NCBI RefSeq assembly: GCF_001949145.1
Contig: NW_019091363.1
Coordinates: 2,955,311 to 3,019,310 of the forward strand
Reading direction: 5' to 3'
DNA from: Acanthaster planci
Taxonomy: Eukaryota > Echinodermata > Asteroidea > Valvatida > Acanthasteridae
DNA length: 64,000 nt
Of the stretch, positions 38,301 through 52,100 are shown piece by piece. The stretch's first letter is position 1. Each line of letters opens with the position of its first letter. Under the pieces are notes generated by a model, which ran no database searches, was not told where the DNA came from, and was given only the letters and a program-made list of their open reading frames with translations. The translations under genes and the position numbers were made by a program.

Positions 38301-39734
38301 ATTTATGTATCCACTTTTCCTGTAATATATATTTTAGGTGCAGATCACTGTGGCGTAACTCTAAATTATAGGGGTGCTGAATGCACGCCTAGGTTTTTTA
38401 CATTTCAAAAGCTAAACTGGGGGGGGGGGCACAGACATCCGTTAGGGGGAGGGGCAACAGTTGTCCCACTATTATTAGGCGTGTATGCACGTTCAACTAC
38501 TGCTGCAAGTTTCACGGCTCCGCTGATCAATGAATTCAGCGCTGAAATTAAGATTCTGTGCTAAGCACCGCATGCAAATCAGATAAGATCATACCAGTGA
38601 AACACGCTCAGCAAATTTTATTTATTTACAATTTTTTTTTTGGGGGGGGGCATTTTTCCTAATTTTATTTTGGCTATGGCTGGCATAGTCTCTCCGCTTC
38701 TTAAAGACAGCCATGTAAAACGGGTCATCATGATAAATCACTTTGAATGGGATATACATGTATTTGACGATATATTAAAACCAAGTAATCCATTTGCCGT
38801 AGGAGAAAACAAATGCTTTGATGATGGTTAAGTGATACAGAATACAATATTCAAATAATCCTTTGCAATTACGTAATATATCGCCTAATATCCATCACCA
38901 TCTAACGCCAATACTTTCGCAGTCGTTTCCAAAACTCGCATTAATGCTTAGGGCTTTCCAGCGACACAAGCTGTGGCCTATGGTAAACGACCCAGGAATA
39001 TACCCACACACCTTAATTAAACACAGCGGACTTACTTAACTTGCTTGACACTGCGTGCATAAGGTAAATAGACCTTTGTTTTTTTCATGTTCATGTACAC
39101 GAATTTCTCATACGCTACTAAGGCACACGCGGCTAAAGATCGTTAGTCCGGATGTTTCTCCAGTGTAACAATTAATACTGTACATGTATAAAGAATAGCA
39201 ATCAGTACCGTAGAACGGAAACTTTAAGACAAAGTGCCACCCTTAGGCTGAACCGATGCCTTTGGCACTCTGGGAAACGTTAAAGGAAACTTTCTCTGCA
39301 CTACATTATTCAGAGAGGCGTTTGATAAATTTGTTTGTGTTTCTGTAAAGCTTTTATAACATTAAATTTCCTGCTCTTTCTAAATAAGAAAAATCATCAT
39401 TGTTGTAGGTTTACAAGTTTAGTGACTTCTGTCAGTTTCATTCGATAACCATAAGTGGACAAAGTTGCCCAAATATGCGGGAAAACTTTGGCAGCTCACT
39501 AGACAGGTTTCTTAATCTTATCCAAAGGGAGGAATCAAACTTTTGTTGTCCGCATTTCAGACCCTGACCGATATAATAAAAATACACGGGTTTTCGTGTT
39601 TTGTAAAATGTAACGATAATACAAGATAAAAAAACCTGCTGAAGTTACTTCCACTTGACAAGACATCGACCAAAAGAAACCCAAGCTATAAGTTAAAATA
39701 CAAATCTTCGGTCTGAAATTCAATTTGATTATAT
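35376..39734. other. Convergent intergenic region between the sacsin-like and SLC6 genes
   Basis: This AT-rich sequence contains the 3' UTRs of both genes. It has poly-G runs at 38420-38430 and 38641-38650 and no supportable gene or RNA. Confidence 0.5.
36402..36407 (+). terminator. Candidate polyadenylation signal for the sacsin-like gene
   Basis: AATAAA lies about 1.0 kb after the stop. An earlier ATTAAA at 35554-35559 is an alternative. Neither can be chosen without transcript ends. Confidence 0.3.
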
Positions 39735-39740
39735 TTTAAT
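39735..39740 (-). terminator. Candidate polyadenylation signal for the SLC6 gene
   Basis: ATTAAA on the minus strand, about 170 bp after the SLC6 stop codon. Confidence 0.35.
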
Positions 39741-39907
39741 GGGAAAAGAATAAGTATAGCAGTTTGTTCCTGCTAAAATGAAACGCGATCATATACAGGT
39801 GACAGCAGGTCTGAGTACAGTCAATGAAAAACACCTCAGGATTATAATCGCGGGGCTCCTAAACAAATCACATTTTTCTTCAAACTAAATAGGATTTCAT
39901 TCCTCGC

Positions 39908-40135
39908 CTAAGTCTGTGTTTCCACTTCCACTTTCTCTGGGCCAATGGCTTCCACGTAGGATGGTGGCATCACTTGATCTTCCACGAACACGCTGTTAGT
40001 ATAGCCTTCCAGGCTCGTGTGGACACCCTCCCCATGGCTACTGCGGTTCGGATACGGTGGATACCCTACCTCGGCTCGATCTTCATCTTTTGCTGGACCC
40101 CACTCGGGAGTGGACCTGATGGCTACCTTCACTCT
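39908..40135 (-). CDS. SLC6 exon 13: cytoplasmic C-tail
   Basis: Acceptor CTAACAG precedes 40135. It encodes [15 protein letters not shown] and an acidic, proline-rich tail ending in VETQT before TAG. The S/T-P-x-W-G-P box is common just after TM12 in this family. Confidence 0.88.
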   Translation of the reverse strand, partial: RVKVAIRSTPEWGPAKDEDRAEVGYPPYPNRSSHGEGVHTSLEGYTNSVFVEDQVMPPSYVEAIGPEKVEVETQT

Positions 40136-43100
40136 CTGTTAGAACAATCAAGGGCATTAATGCAAACATTGGCCAACGGAAGAGAGTAGAAATTACAGAA
40201 AGCCAGAAGCTAATTTTAGAGACATCACTGCGATTCCCCACCGAGTACCATACGTCGACAGTCCATTCCATAGTAACACAGCCCTGAGTCAACTTTCAAA
40301 GTGAGCTGCTCAGTAGTGCTTTGCATATTTTTGCTCCTAGCAGACGACAACATCGAACGACAGCAACAACAACAACAAAAACAAAAGAACTGGAAAAGCA
40401 GCTGCAATCCAGCTCGAACACCGTGACATTTTGACTGCTTATCTGCTTTTTCTATAAACAGATGTGTTCTGTGCTCTGTAATTCCGCAAATTTGGCCACA
40501 GGATTTAAAAGAAAACATCGTGTATGTTAGCAGTATGACACGCGCCCAAGGAGCCCCAGGGAAAACCAATCATCTAATCCCAAACCAGGTTACTGACCGT
40601 ATGGAGACAGTTGGGGTTCGAAGAGGCGTACAGGGGCCTTTCTGAAGACCAATGCTGGAGAAAATTTACATCTGGGACTGGAAATAGACATTGAGCAATA
40701 GTAGTGATGACTCTTCATCACCAGTATCGCTAGCATCACCCCCAGGTGCTGGCATTAAGAGCTAGCACATCCCTGTCGATTTCCCAAGCCCTGTTTGGGA
40801 GAAAGGGAATCAAAAAGGAACTACGTTTACCTCCAGCAGTGTGCCCCGAACCTTGACCACCAAGTAGTATACGGCGTAAATAATGACGCATATCAGTGAG
40901 GAGCATGTCATAATCCAGCCGACTGCCTCAGCCCAGACTGGGAAGATGTAACTGGCGTAGGACGCTGGAACGTAATCCACGAAGCCATACACTGTAGGGA
41001 ACTTTACATAAGCGAGGAATGAAATTGGACATTTATTAAAAACATTCCAAAACAAAACATAAAAGCCGACGAATCAGTCAGCCGTACGGAGCACAAAGTC
41101 AATAGGTTCAGTTGTGGATTTTAATTGTTAAGCACTACATGTCTATATAACTTCAGCATTAATGGACTTCCCATATGCCACGCTATTAACTGTTGAAAAA
41201 CCCTGTCATCTAAAAGTAAACTATGAAATAATTTGGAAAAAAATTGATTACCCCGAACGTCACAAAAAGAGAAATCACTCTGAATACGCCTTAGCCCCAG
41301 GGTTATCGATAAAACTGAACCAATGACATAATATAGCTACCTAAATATTTTTAATGAAGATTATCACGGCTAAGTGTTCAAACCGTCGCTTCGAAACCAA
41401 CAATATCACCTACGTTTTGTTGTCTTTCATCACAAAAAAGTAGGAAATCTAAGAGCACTGGCTTAAGCTAGGGCCCTGGATTTTGCTGCCTTGGGTAGTA
41501 CACTTGTACTTGGCCTACTTACAATTATCAGGACAGGAGTGACAAGATACCACATGATCTTCCAGCAGACTTTCCAAACTTTATTATTGATGCCAATCAT
41601 AAAGCCAACCTCTTGAAGGAACCTCTCAAGTCCTAACATTTTATTGAAAGGAGATAAGAATTAAAAATTCATACAATGATAATAAGACGTCCCTATATAG
41701 AGAGCCGAAACCAATGAAATAATACTACTCTGCATTACGGTAAAATGCCGGCATCTTGCGCCAGCCTTTAGCGATCGTGTGGCTTTAAAGCATCCGGTAT
41801 ATCTTCCTTTAGACATTCAAAATAGATTTTGCCCCCTCCCCGTCACTTCACGGGATCTTCCAAAGATTCAGACATTTCTTTGTTCGTTAAATCATTGGTG
41901 TCACTCACTGAAAGTGCGCGGTCTTTCAAAGCGATGTGTTCAGTAAATCTTTAATTAATCCTAAGAGAGCCGGGTATTTTGGACCATCTCACAGCCGGGG
42001 GAACCCCTAAGAACTTTGCTGTTCCGCTTAAACTTTTCATACTTGGCATGCATGTAAATGTGAAGTTTGAGCTCAATCAAACTCATGGTTTTGTTGTTAC
42101 AGTCATTTGAAGTTCAAGGCTGCATGTGTGCCAGCCCGCGTGCATTACAGTGGAAAAAAAGTACATTTTGGCTGACCTCTCTCAAAAGAATGCACTCTGG
42201 GCAAAAACAATATGTTTGATTTTCACAAAACTGGTGTAAAAATGACCGCAAAGAGCTACTCTAACTAAAAACTCTTAAAGGCCCAACTCCTGAAAACACG
42301 CACGGTAAAAATTACCAATGTCGACCGGCGAGTTGGAAAAAAGACCATTTTGGGGAAGGGCGTTGAGGGTCCCTGCTACATGTTGTGAAAGTCGCTTGTA
42401 CGGCCAAGCTCCGTGTTTACTTAAGAAAAATATACAAAAAAAATTTCCCATAAAATGGTCAAAACCTCTTCTTGGAATACTAAGGAGGCTATCATAAAAC
42501 CTGATTGTAGACCCTTTACTTCCATTGGCCAAGGCTAAAAGTTCACCTTTGAGAAGGTCTTTCCAGGTTCAGGATACAAGATAAGATAAAAAAATAAGTT
42601 ACTAAAGAGACACTTCAAACACAGGCTGAATACTGCAGGCAGAAAGAAACTCACCATAGATGCAGTTGAATACAAACAGTTCCGTTAAAGCTAAAAGCAT
42701 TGGGCTGTAACCAGCAGAGTACCAGTCGAACAATGTCATCAAATAGATACCTCCCTGAAAACATGCAACAAAGTTTTAAAAGAAGGGTTAGGTACGACAT
42801 AATTCTAATTGTCTCGAATTCCTATTCAACAGCAGCCAACACTAAAACATAAATAATAGGCAATGTTTGTAACCCATTTCTTTTTAAACATCGTGATAAC
42901 TGTTTTTTTCTTTTCTTCAAATCCGTTTTAAAACCTTCGGTGTAGGATGTGTTTGTATTTTGTCGTAATTGCAAAGATCATACTCATGAGATTTGTTTAG
43001 CTTACATTCATCGTGAAAGGCAGGCCAATCAGCAACATGGAGACACAGACGCCTAATATGATAAATGTCTTCTTCTTACGGATGTTGGGGCGGTAGTCGG

Positions 43101-46100
43101 CTACCTCATCAGTAATTGCGGTAATGATGGTCTCCACGGTAACAAACTGACACCATAAAGTAATTGAAAGAGCAATACGAAGAGTTAATTATGGTGTTGT
43201 CATTGTGGGAATGAACTAATTAACTTTTCTCCATTCTCAAGGTGTTGAACATCTTACAAAATACATGTAAAGGCGGAGACAGACGCCAAAAATACTGATA
43301 GTGGAGTTTTTGAAGAAACTCATTGATTAGTTTTCAAGAGGTTAGTTAAACATAATTAAAGTAGCATTTGTACATAACCCCAGTAAAATCCGCAAGTAAA
43401 CTTACGAAGTGGGATTTTATATACAGGATTTCCACATAAAAGTATATCGATATAAGAAATTGCTGTAATTGGTAAAACTACTTTATATATGGGAAAGAGA
43501 ATATGTCTCTCAAAAGGTAACTATTTTAAGATTGATTTAGGTAGACCCTTCTCTAATTGTTTTCAAGAATGTGTTCTTAAAGCAAAGGCGATTGTTATTC
43601 TACTTGCGTAGTCGAATCTTATTAATCAAAATGTAAACTTGTCAAGAAAATCATATTTGCGCCCTCCATTTTGATTGATCCTTTCACCAGGCGAAAGAAA
43701 AGTGGGGTAGCGAGTTGTGTGTCTGAGGACCTAAAAATATAATTATGATGCTGTAAAATACCTGACTGTCCAATCCCAGCGTGATAAGCATGAAGAAGAA
43801 CAAGAAGGACCAGAGCTGTGGCACGACAGATATCCGAGAGATAGCTTCAGGATAAGCAACAAATGCTAACCCAGGTCCTAAGAAAAACCACACAAGACAT
43901 TCCTTAGGCACACGTTCCAATCTCACTCCACATTTGTAATCAGAAACTTCAAACAGGCAAATTCAGTAAAGATTAAAGCAAACCGAAGGACTGTATATTA
44001 GTCTTTTAGGTACATACAACGATCACCTAATTCCCAATTCAAATTACGCGTGAAAACACTGAGAGCGAACTTTGTAGCAACTTACAATTCATAACTGGTA
44101 TCAATCCAAAAAGATCAAACCTGGAGACGAATTTTTTGTAGGTTTAAAGATGTACTGAGACCAAAACTAATTTGCTGAGTTAAAATAGGTTATCAGCCAA
44201 AACGCCATGCTGTAGAAACTATTTTCGACAAAATCAGAGTTGATTCTGCAGTGTGTTAATTTATCCAGCATCATGTGGTCACAAGAAAAGTGAAATGGGC
44301 TCCTGTTATTTTTGTTACATACTATTCAAATTTTATTTCAGGATTCTCTAAGTCTTGACAAGATAAAAGACAACGGATATACATGTACACAAAAATCCAC
44401 CCAACCTGACAAAATGAAAGGGGTAAGTTTGAATGAAACTTTATGTTCCTAGTGACACGTCGTAGCAAGGTTGCAGTAGCATTTAATTTCGTTTAACAAA
44501 TGAATTTGTGGAATCGAACCAATCTCTACGTTTTAGAGATTCAGAATATTTTACTCTACCTGCGTCTACTGCATCTTTAATGTCAACTTGTGCGTCACAC
44601 GCCATAAAGCCGATGATGGAGAACACAACAAATCCGGCAAGAATGCTAGTCAGTGCACCGCCTACCACGATTGCTATGGTGTCTCTGCAATAAACAAACA
44701 GACACCAAACTATTTTCCATGCTCCTGATCGTAACCGATGTCACATTGAAAGTCTTGTTTACTGTCATCTCACATATTATGAAATCTGAAACAGTTCAGT
44801 AAAAAATCAATGCTTTGCAAAACTAAACACTAGCAACAGGTGTGTATGGGAAGGCATGAAATAATGGGCTTTGCGCGTTTTGTTCCGTCAAGGAGGATAC
44901 AATACATAAACTTTCCGTGTGACCACAAACGATCCGTAGACCAGTTTGTATTTAAATTTACGGTCGGCACATGGGACCGTAGTTTAAATGGGCACGGTTT
45001 GAAGCATTTGCCCTTTGAGCTCATAGGCCTAGTCGTTATACTTAGCCTAAGGAGTCAGAAAAACCTTTGCATTGACTGTACCCAACATATCTCCGTCAGA
45101 ATATCTTTTTGTGTTACGTGAGTATTACAGAGAGGGATATTTCATGCATCGGTTACAGATCAAAGAAAAAGGAATCAGAGTACGTGCGACGTTAGTTTGA
45201 ACAAGGAAGTGTGGTGTAAGTGAATGGAGTGGTGCTGCTTTTTGCAGACGTATTGTGCGTATATGACATATTCACTTCGCTACTCTGCAGCCCTTTTCTA
45301 ATTACCACCTACCTGAGCGTATTGTTGTGGAATTTGTTGTAACTTGCCAACGTATGCAAGCCTCCCCAGCCCGCACCAAATGAAAATACAACCTGATTGG
45401 CTGCAGCCTTCCAAACCTATGACGTCATTGATTAAAACACAATTTTAGAAATATGGAAGGATAGGCCAAATTACAGATTAAGTATGTAACCTGACAACCG
45501 TGACCAGAGGTATCAAAATCGAAAAATAAATATTTTACAAGCGTTTTTCTCAATCAGCTCTAATTGTCTCATGAATATTATAGGGCACACGAAAAGAGGC
45601 GAGACTCCACCTTTTCTAGTATGATCAGTCATTTCCCCAGACTAAGAGTGCGTCAGAGACAATGAGTATATTATTAACTGAATTTAAAACAACAGGTTAT
45701 TTTGCAACATGTTTTGAAAATTCTGATACACTGGTCACGTTTTAAAAACACCGATGCAAATATCATTTATACTGGTCCCTGGCAACTAAACCATAATTTT
45801 TGTCTAAGCTTTTTTCGAGCAATTTCGTCTTGCAAATTATGATTTCAGTGCATGCAAGTATATGAAACGACTTAGTCCAACGATTACAGTGCTGTGCAAC
45901 GGGGCACCAGTCTATTTTCAATCTTGCATCAGTATTTAAGTTTATATTCTACACCAACTCAAGTTTTGACCAATGCAAACAAAGGAGAGCACGAGAAGGG
46001 ATTTAAAATAAACCTTTTCAGTTTAATCAAAACACTAAATTTGCTTTTGGATCTTGGGCAAACTCTTGCCTCTTAAAAAATTCATCACGTATGCTTGAAT

Positions 46101-49100
46101 TTTGTTTGCGAAGGTCAACGAGTTGGGACAACAAGTGGTAAGTCTTTCTGCTATTTAAAATCACTGTGTACCGTGGTGCTGGTCGAGAGGTCTGGCGACG
46201 ACCGCTTTTTGGAGTGCGCAGGTACAACTCCCCTTTAGCTAATGAGAAATAGATGTAATGTTCAAAGTTTGTGTTCTCATTGAGGATGGGTTCTTTTCGC
46301 CACACTGTTCTACGAAGTGATTTCCTAAAGGTTTCTTTTTTTGAGACCACACATATAATTGCAGCCAAATTCCATTTTCCAGGCCATTTACTGCTTTTGA
46401 ATCAATTTATTTCAGCCATCCAGAGTTTTTACCTTGTCACCTTAATGGTTTCAACTTTCAACTTGTCCAAAGTTTCCACAAATTATCAAAGGTACATACT
46501 CGACCTATAAAGTTTTACACTATTGGTTTTCGTATGAGGAAAGGCTGTACAGTGAGTATCGATAATCATGGCTGCACACGCATGAAGAACTGTTTGAAAA
46601 TGCCACGATCCACTGTGCGAATTAAAACCCATCCGTTGTCCTCGAATGAGTCAAATAGAGTAGTTTAGCCGCTGCAAAGCTGTAGTGTAATTTTAACACC
46701 CTTGATATCAGAGGACCGAAATAGCAGCAGTGGTCCTATATAGATCCTTTTCACGTGACATAGGCAGACATGCTCATCAAGTGTGGACCGCTCGTGGAAA
46801 AGTCTGCCTGACATACTGTCCATTACTGAGTATCAAATTATAAATAATTTGAAAAAGAGAAAAAGAAACCCAGAAGCGCTCGATCATAAGGCTAGCTTAT
46901 TCTGTTGACGGCCACAACAGATTCTCCTTTTCAATTTGGAAGTTTATAAAGAACCAGATATTCTTCCACTGAGGTTTAAATCACAACTAGGTTGCCTACT
47001 AACATCACCTAGGGCGGTCCAGTTCTATTCGTCAGCGTGCCTTTTGTCAAGTGGGTAAAAGGGTCTATAAAATTATATACCTGTCAGGAGTATTACCACA
47101 TATACCTCTACCGATACAGTAATTTTCGTCCAAATTCAACGTTAAATATCTCAAGTTGGCAATGATGAATTTCCAATCGCATGGACACAACTTTGTCTTA
47201 GAATGTCCAGTTGATGTCTGCGATGTTTTTGGTTTATTTCTGTTTTCTGGAAGGCCTATAAAATTTTTATACGGAATATTTCGTCGGTGTTTTGTTTCAT
47301 ATGCTCCAACATTAAAGGAAAGCACCCTGTAACATGGAAACACCCACAATCCATTGTAAGCCGCAAGAACAGGCGATATAATTAGTCATATTGTATGAGA
47401 TTTGTGACACAATAGGCCGTCCAAATATGGTAATACTACAGACTGTATACCAGGGGTGTTAAATTTTACAATGCAGCTTCATAATGTACGCACCTGATAA
47501 AATACCATCAACCGTCCTGTGTCAACAATATGATTGTGTTTCGTGAAAAGGAGCAAAATTTAGTGCTGCAAGTCATCAACCAAGCAGTATATCCTGAAGA
47601 ATTATAGCAGTAAGCCCCAGCCATTCATTTTTTGACCGCTTTATGACACTGACACCCCCTTGCCAGGGTCATAGTTTTTGTTTTTCGATTTGACTCATTT
47701 TAGGACAAGTGACTCGGCATTGTGAAATGTTCGTTCTGATTTCCAGGCAGGAAATGTGGTTTACTCTCTGAAGTGGAAAGAAGCTGAAAATAAAACAAAC
47801 AGGAGAAGACGTTCATTAGAAGCATTTTAACCCACACCTAATGCCTTAGCAGATGAAGTACCACAAAAAGAAACAGCTGGAAAGAATACATGGTAGCATT
47901 GTGAAACGAAAGGAAAGTGCTTAACGCATGAAATGCATAGCCGTGCAGAAACACAAGGAACTGGCAAAAGGCAAGATATTAGATGTAGCATGTCACACAA
48001 TGGCCAAATCAATTGTTCTGGAGGCCTTAGGCTACTAACTTTACTTTGCTTTACAGGCACCAGGACCAATTTCATAGTGCTGAAGCATCACATATCACGC
48101 CGGAGGCCAGGCTGATCTAAGCTATACTTTAAAGATTTTCCGAAATTAGACATAGAGAGAGAGAAGACCCAAATATTGTTTGTTTTGTTTATTTTATGGT
48201 ACACGTTTTAATAATTCTATGGGCTCTTAAATTCTTTGTTGGCTTTAGCATGGCACCAACCTTGCCGAAGCCACAATTAAGCAACGGTATAGCTAAGTAG
48301 GGTCAATACTTTAAGGCCTTTACTCCGAAATTTGTCAAAGACATATGTAAGACTTGACATGGCACCCTGATGAAAAGATGTGTGTTATGATATACCAATG
48401 CCTTGGCCCATTGGCCAAAATTATTGTCAAATATGAAGTTGCGATAACTTCTCTTTGGTGTTTGTCGAAGGAAAATTTTGAATAATAGCGGAAGACAAAC
48501 GCAAAAAAGTTTCGAACCAAATAATTGACGTGAAGTGATGACTTGAGTTTCGAATGGAAATCATGATAGGATATTATACTTCATGAATCTGAGCTGAATA
48601 CAAGTATACATCCCATGTAATCGGAGAATAGCCATTACAATAAACAGTACCGGTATGTAACTGGCGATGTGTGTTAGTCGTGTTTTTCGCTTTTACAGGA
48701 AGTTAGCCGACACTTTTGCAAAATATTAAAATACCAAACTAATGATAGTTATCTTAAAATTAACCAAGATACACAAAGCCTCTTGTTTTAGTCTGTGAAG
48801 CTATCATACATCACCGGTACATGTCGTTAAATTACGTTTGATCTCCCTGCAGAGGAGGGCTCAAACATCAAACGGCAGCGACTTCGTGTATACGGGTCAC
48901 TTCTTTGGATAGACTTTAACCTTATCCATAATGAGCCTTGCCAGAACTATTCACACGGCTTTCATCGTAACAAAGGGATTTTTGTGTGACTGTTTGTACA
49001 AGCCAGAGCCGTTGTATGTACTATCACAATGTCAACATTAACGGGAGAAAAAAATGAACCAGTTTAGGTTTCCAACATCCCATGCCAAAAAGGAAGCGCG

Positions 49101-52100
49101 TCTGTTGGGATCAATACGCAAGCAAGGTCTGCCACATCGGCGCGGCCGTCAGCCGACTCGCATGCATACATATAAAACGTCATGGTGTACCCTTTATTGA
49201 CTTCATTCAGGGAGTGGCTTTTACATTCGCCATTTTCACACGGCTTTGATATCTGTAATTTTGTTAAGTTTGTATTGCTGCAGGAAATAAGACCTTTTAG
49301 CAATAACTTCTGAAAGATTTCAAAGTTTTTATCGGCCACAACATTCTGAATAAAATTAATAAAAGGCTCGCTTTAAATTTCTAATTGCCGTTCAGCGAGG
49401 AAGAACCGATAACGGATAAGCAACCATTTTGTCCCACTTTTTGCACTGCAGCATTATGAATCATATAAAAATGCAGGTCACATGGCCAGGAAATGATGAA
49501 AATTAAATCAGCTTGAAGACGTCTTTAATTTGATAAATTAAAGAATTCTTGAAGCCAATTTCATATTCATTATTTCGTGGCCATGATACCTGCATTTTAA
49601 AAAAATAACTCGTTTCTATTTCAAAAACCTGTCAGTTCTTCCTTGCATGGGCACTCTAAACTACTTTATGTTCTCTCCAATAATGGCACATGATACCTGT
49701 ATATCCAACAGTTTATCAAACTGCGGCGTGATGAAGTAAAGTATCCCGTTGATCGCGCCAGGCTGTAGAACGCCAATGACGAGCAAAGCTATCAAGGCGA
49801 AATACGGGAAGGTTGCCGTGAAGTAAACAACCTACAACAAAGAAAGTTAGGTGGGTTACGTGAATCATTTCTAATGGGCAAAGACACAGAAAAACTGAGC
49901 AACTGATTCGCTGTCACAAGTTAATTCGATCTCTTAGTCTCTGAGCTCTGGACTTGAGAAAATAGAGCAAATCATCTGAAGATGCACCGTCTGTCATTTT
50001 TATTGTCTTCGCTCTGTAACGCTCGTGAGGTATTCAAATGAAAGTCTATCGATAATAATCTGTCAAATAAACGCTGAAAAACCATGAGCTACGCTTAAAG
50101 AATGAGTCAAAAAAGGTAATCTGAAACATTGACTTTTCGAGACAAATGAACAAAACCTTATTTGCCCAGTCTGACTAGCAAGGATTTGGTTACCTTCCCT
50201 GATGTCTTGACACCTTTGCTAATGCAGATAAAAGTCAATAACCAGGCGAAGATGAAGCATAGAAGAATTTCCCATTGAATGGTTCCCATGTTATCTAAGG
50301 AATCTGAGATCTTTAAGACGCGTCGTCTGTAAGAAAAATACAAACCTTCAATCATTTGAAATTTGCAGATTTGTTGCAAAAATAAAACGATTATGTCATC
50401 AATTACTAGATTTTGTACGCCATATTAAGCATAAATCAATACAAATTTATCACGAATAGAGTCATTTACTTGAAATACTCCTCGCTTGAAAAGATAGGCT
50501 TGGAGCTGTCGTTGTAATTAGGTATCGGACACTCCTTCAAGTCATCGCCTTGAGAGGCAGAGAAGCAGTCTTGTGTGTTAAACTCTGTGTGGTTGCACCC
50601 AACCCATGGCAAAGGGTTCTGCACCGAGGCAAACATGTAGTACGTAGCGTAGGCGATGATGATATTGTAGTACAGACAGAAGTAAGCCGACATCAAGACC
50701 ATGCCAAAACCGATACCTGCCAAGAGACGACGGTATTCTCATAAAGGAGAGTAAAAAATTAAACAAGAACAGAAAGTAATGTACTTTTCAAGATGAAGTA
50801 TTTTGCGTCGGGGATATGTTGATTTTTAACGGGTTTTGCCACGTATACACAGACATACATCCATGGAACTGTATACTCAATGTTTGTTCAGGAGCTTGCA
50901 AAAAATTTAAAAATTTATTTGGGAGGGACTCAAACCAACGACTACCTTCCTACAAGTGCAGACGCCTTAACCACTTTACCACGGAATTTGCCAGACGGGG
51001 TGGGCTGGCCGCTCCGAGTCTGAAAGAAGCGGGTATCGCAAACTTTTTTGTTTCGGTTAGATGTTAATTTTAATTACAGATTTTGCCCTTACAAGGAACA
51101 GTGCAGAGAAGATTTTTTTTCCTGCTCCGACCGCCATTTTATTTGCAACGCTCGTTTGTGTTTTTAACTGGGAGACAATATGTTGGTTTTTAGAAGAGGT
51201 TTTTGCTTCGTTCCAGTACAGAAGCATGGAAGTATGGAAGCGTAAGGGCACATGCAAATTATGTTTTTAGAGTGGTGTCAATTTAACATATTGTCAATTT
51301 AACTTGAAATTTTAATGAGAAATAATGATCCTTCACTCGAGCATTCGAAACATAAAAGGAGGCATTCAATTTCGTTATTGAGCATTCTTTCTGGAAATAC
51401 ATTCGTTCAAACTCCGAAAGTCGTTTCGTTTATTCACATCCGTTAATAGGCTCAGAAAGAGGTTGATCAAGCATTCGAGTAGTTCATAAGTAATCTGATT
51501 TCACATGTTGGCATTCAAGATTCGTTCCAGTGATAAGCACTTTCGTGCATCCCATATAAAATCTAATTTTCCAAGAAGAACGATTTAATGGTGGATCTTG
51601 AGACAGCTGATTGTCAACGTAACTTGTGCAAAAATTTTGGTGGCTTGGTTCTTACAAATTAACATAAAATGAAAACGAACATAATATTGTAGGTTGGGGA
51701 ATTAAAGCTTACACTTCCCACATATTAAAGCATAGAAAGCTGTAAACAAGTTTTTAATCTAAGTTTTTCCATTTCATGTTTAGCGTTAACCTTGGATTTG
51801 TTTCCCTAAACTTTTTTAAACTTTTATATGTACACATACATGTATTTTGAAATGGTCCAAATAATCAGATATGAAGCATTAAACGCGCAGCATATCAGTA
51901 AACGCAACACAGAGCACTTTCTGATTTGACTCAAGAAATAGCTGTAGATACAAACAAAAAATAAAGTGCACAAAGTAATAATTCACAATCATCAAAACGC
52001 AATGATTATGGAACAAGAATTTTATACAGAACGATTTACAATGAAAGACTTACGGCATTTATTTATAAGCATTGTATTAAAACTTTACACTGCATCTGCC

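Noticed and set aside
40991-40997. CTACAG as the acceptor of SLC6 exon 12
   Set aside because: Using it breaks the reading frame with exon 11 and removes residues needed for the normal TM11-TM12 spacing; the TAAAG site ten bases earlier fits.
49064-49339. Minus-strand frame of 91 codons in SLC6 intron 5 with an acceptor-like start
   Set aside because: It has Cys-rich, plausible protein composition but no family match and no usable donor to connect it to the candidate nested exons.
51340-51520. Repeated GCATTC words in SLC6 intron 2
   Set aside because: Irregular spacing and only six-base identity; could be chance.
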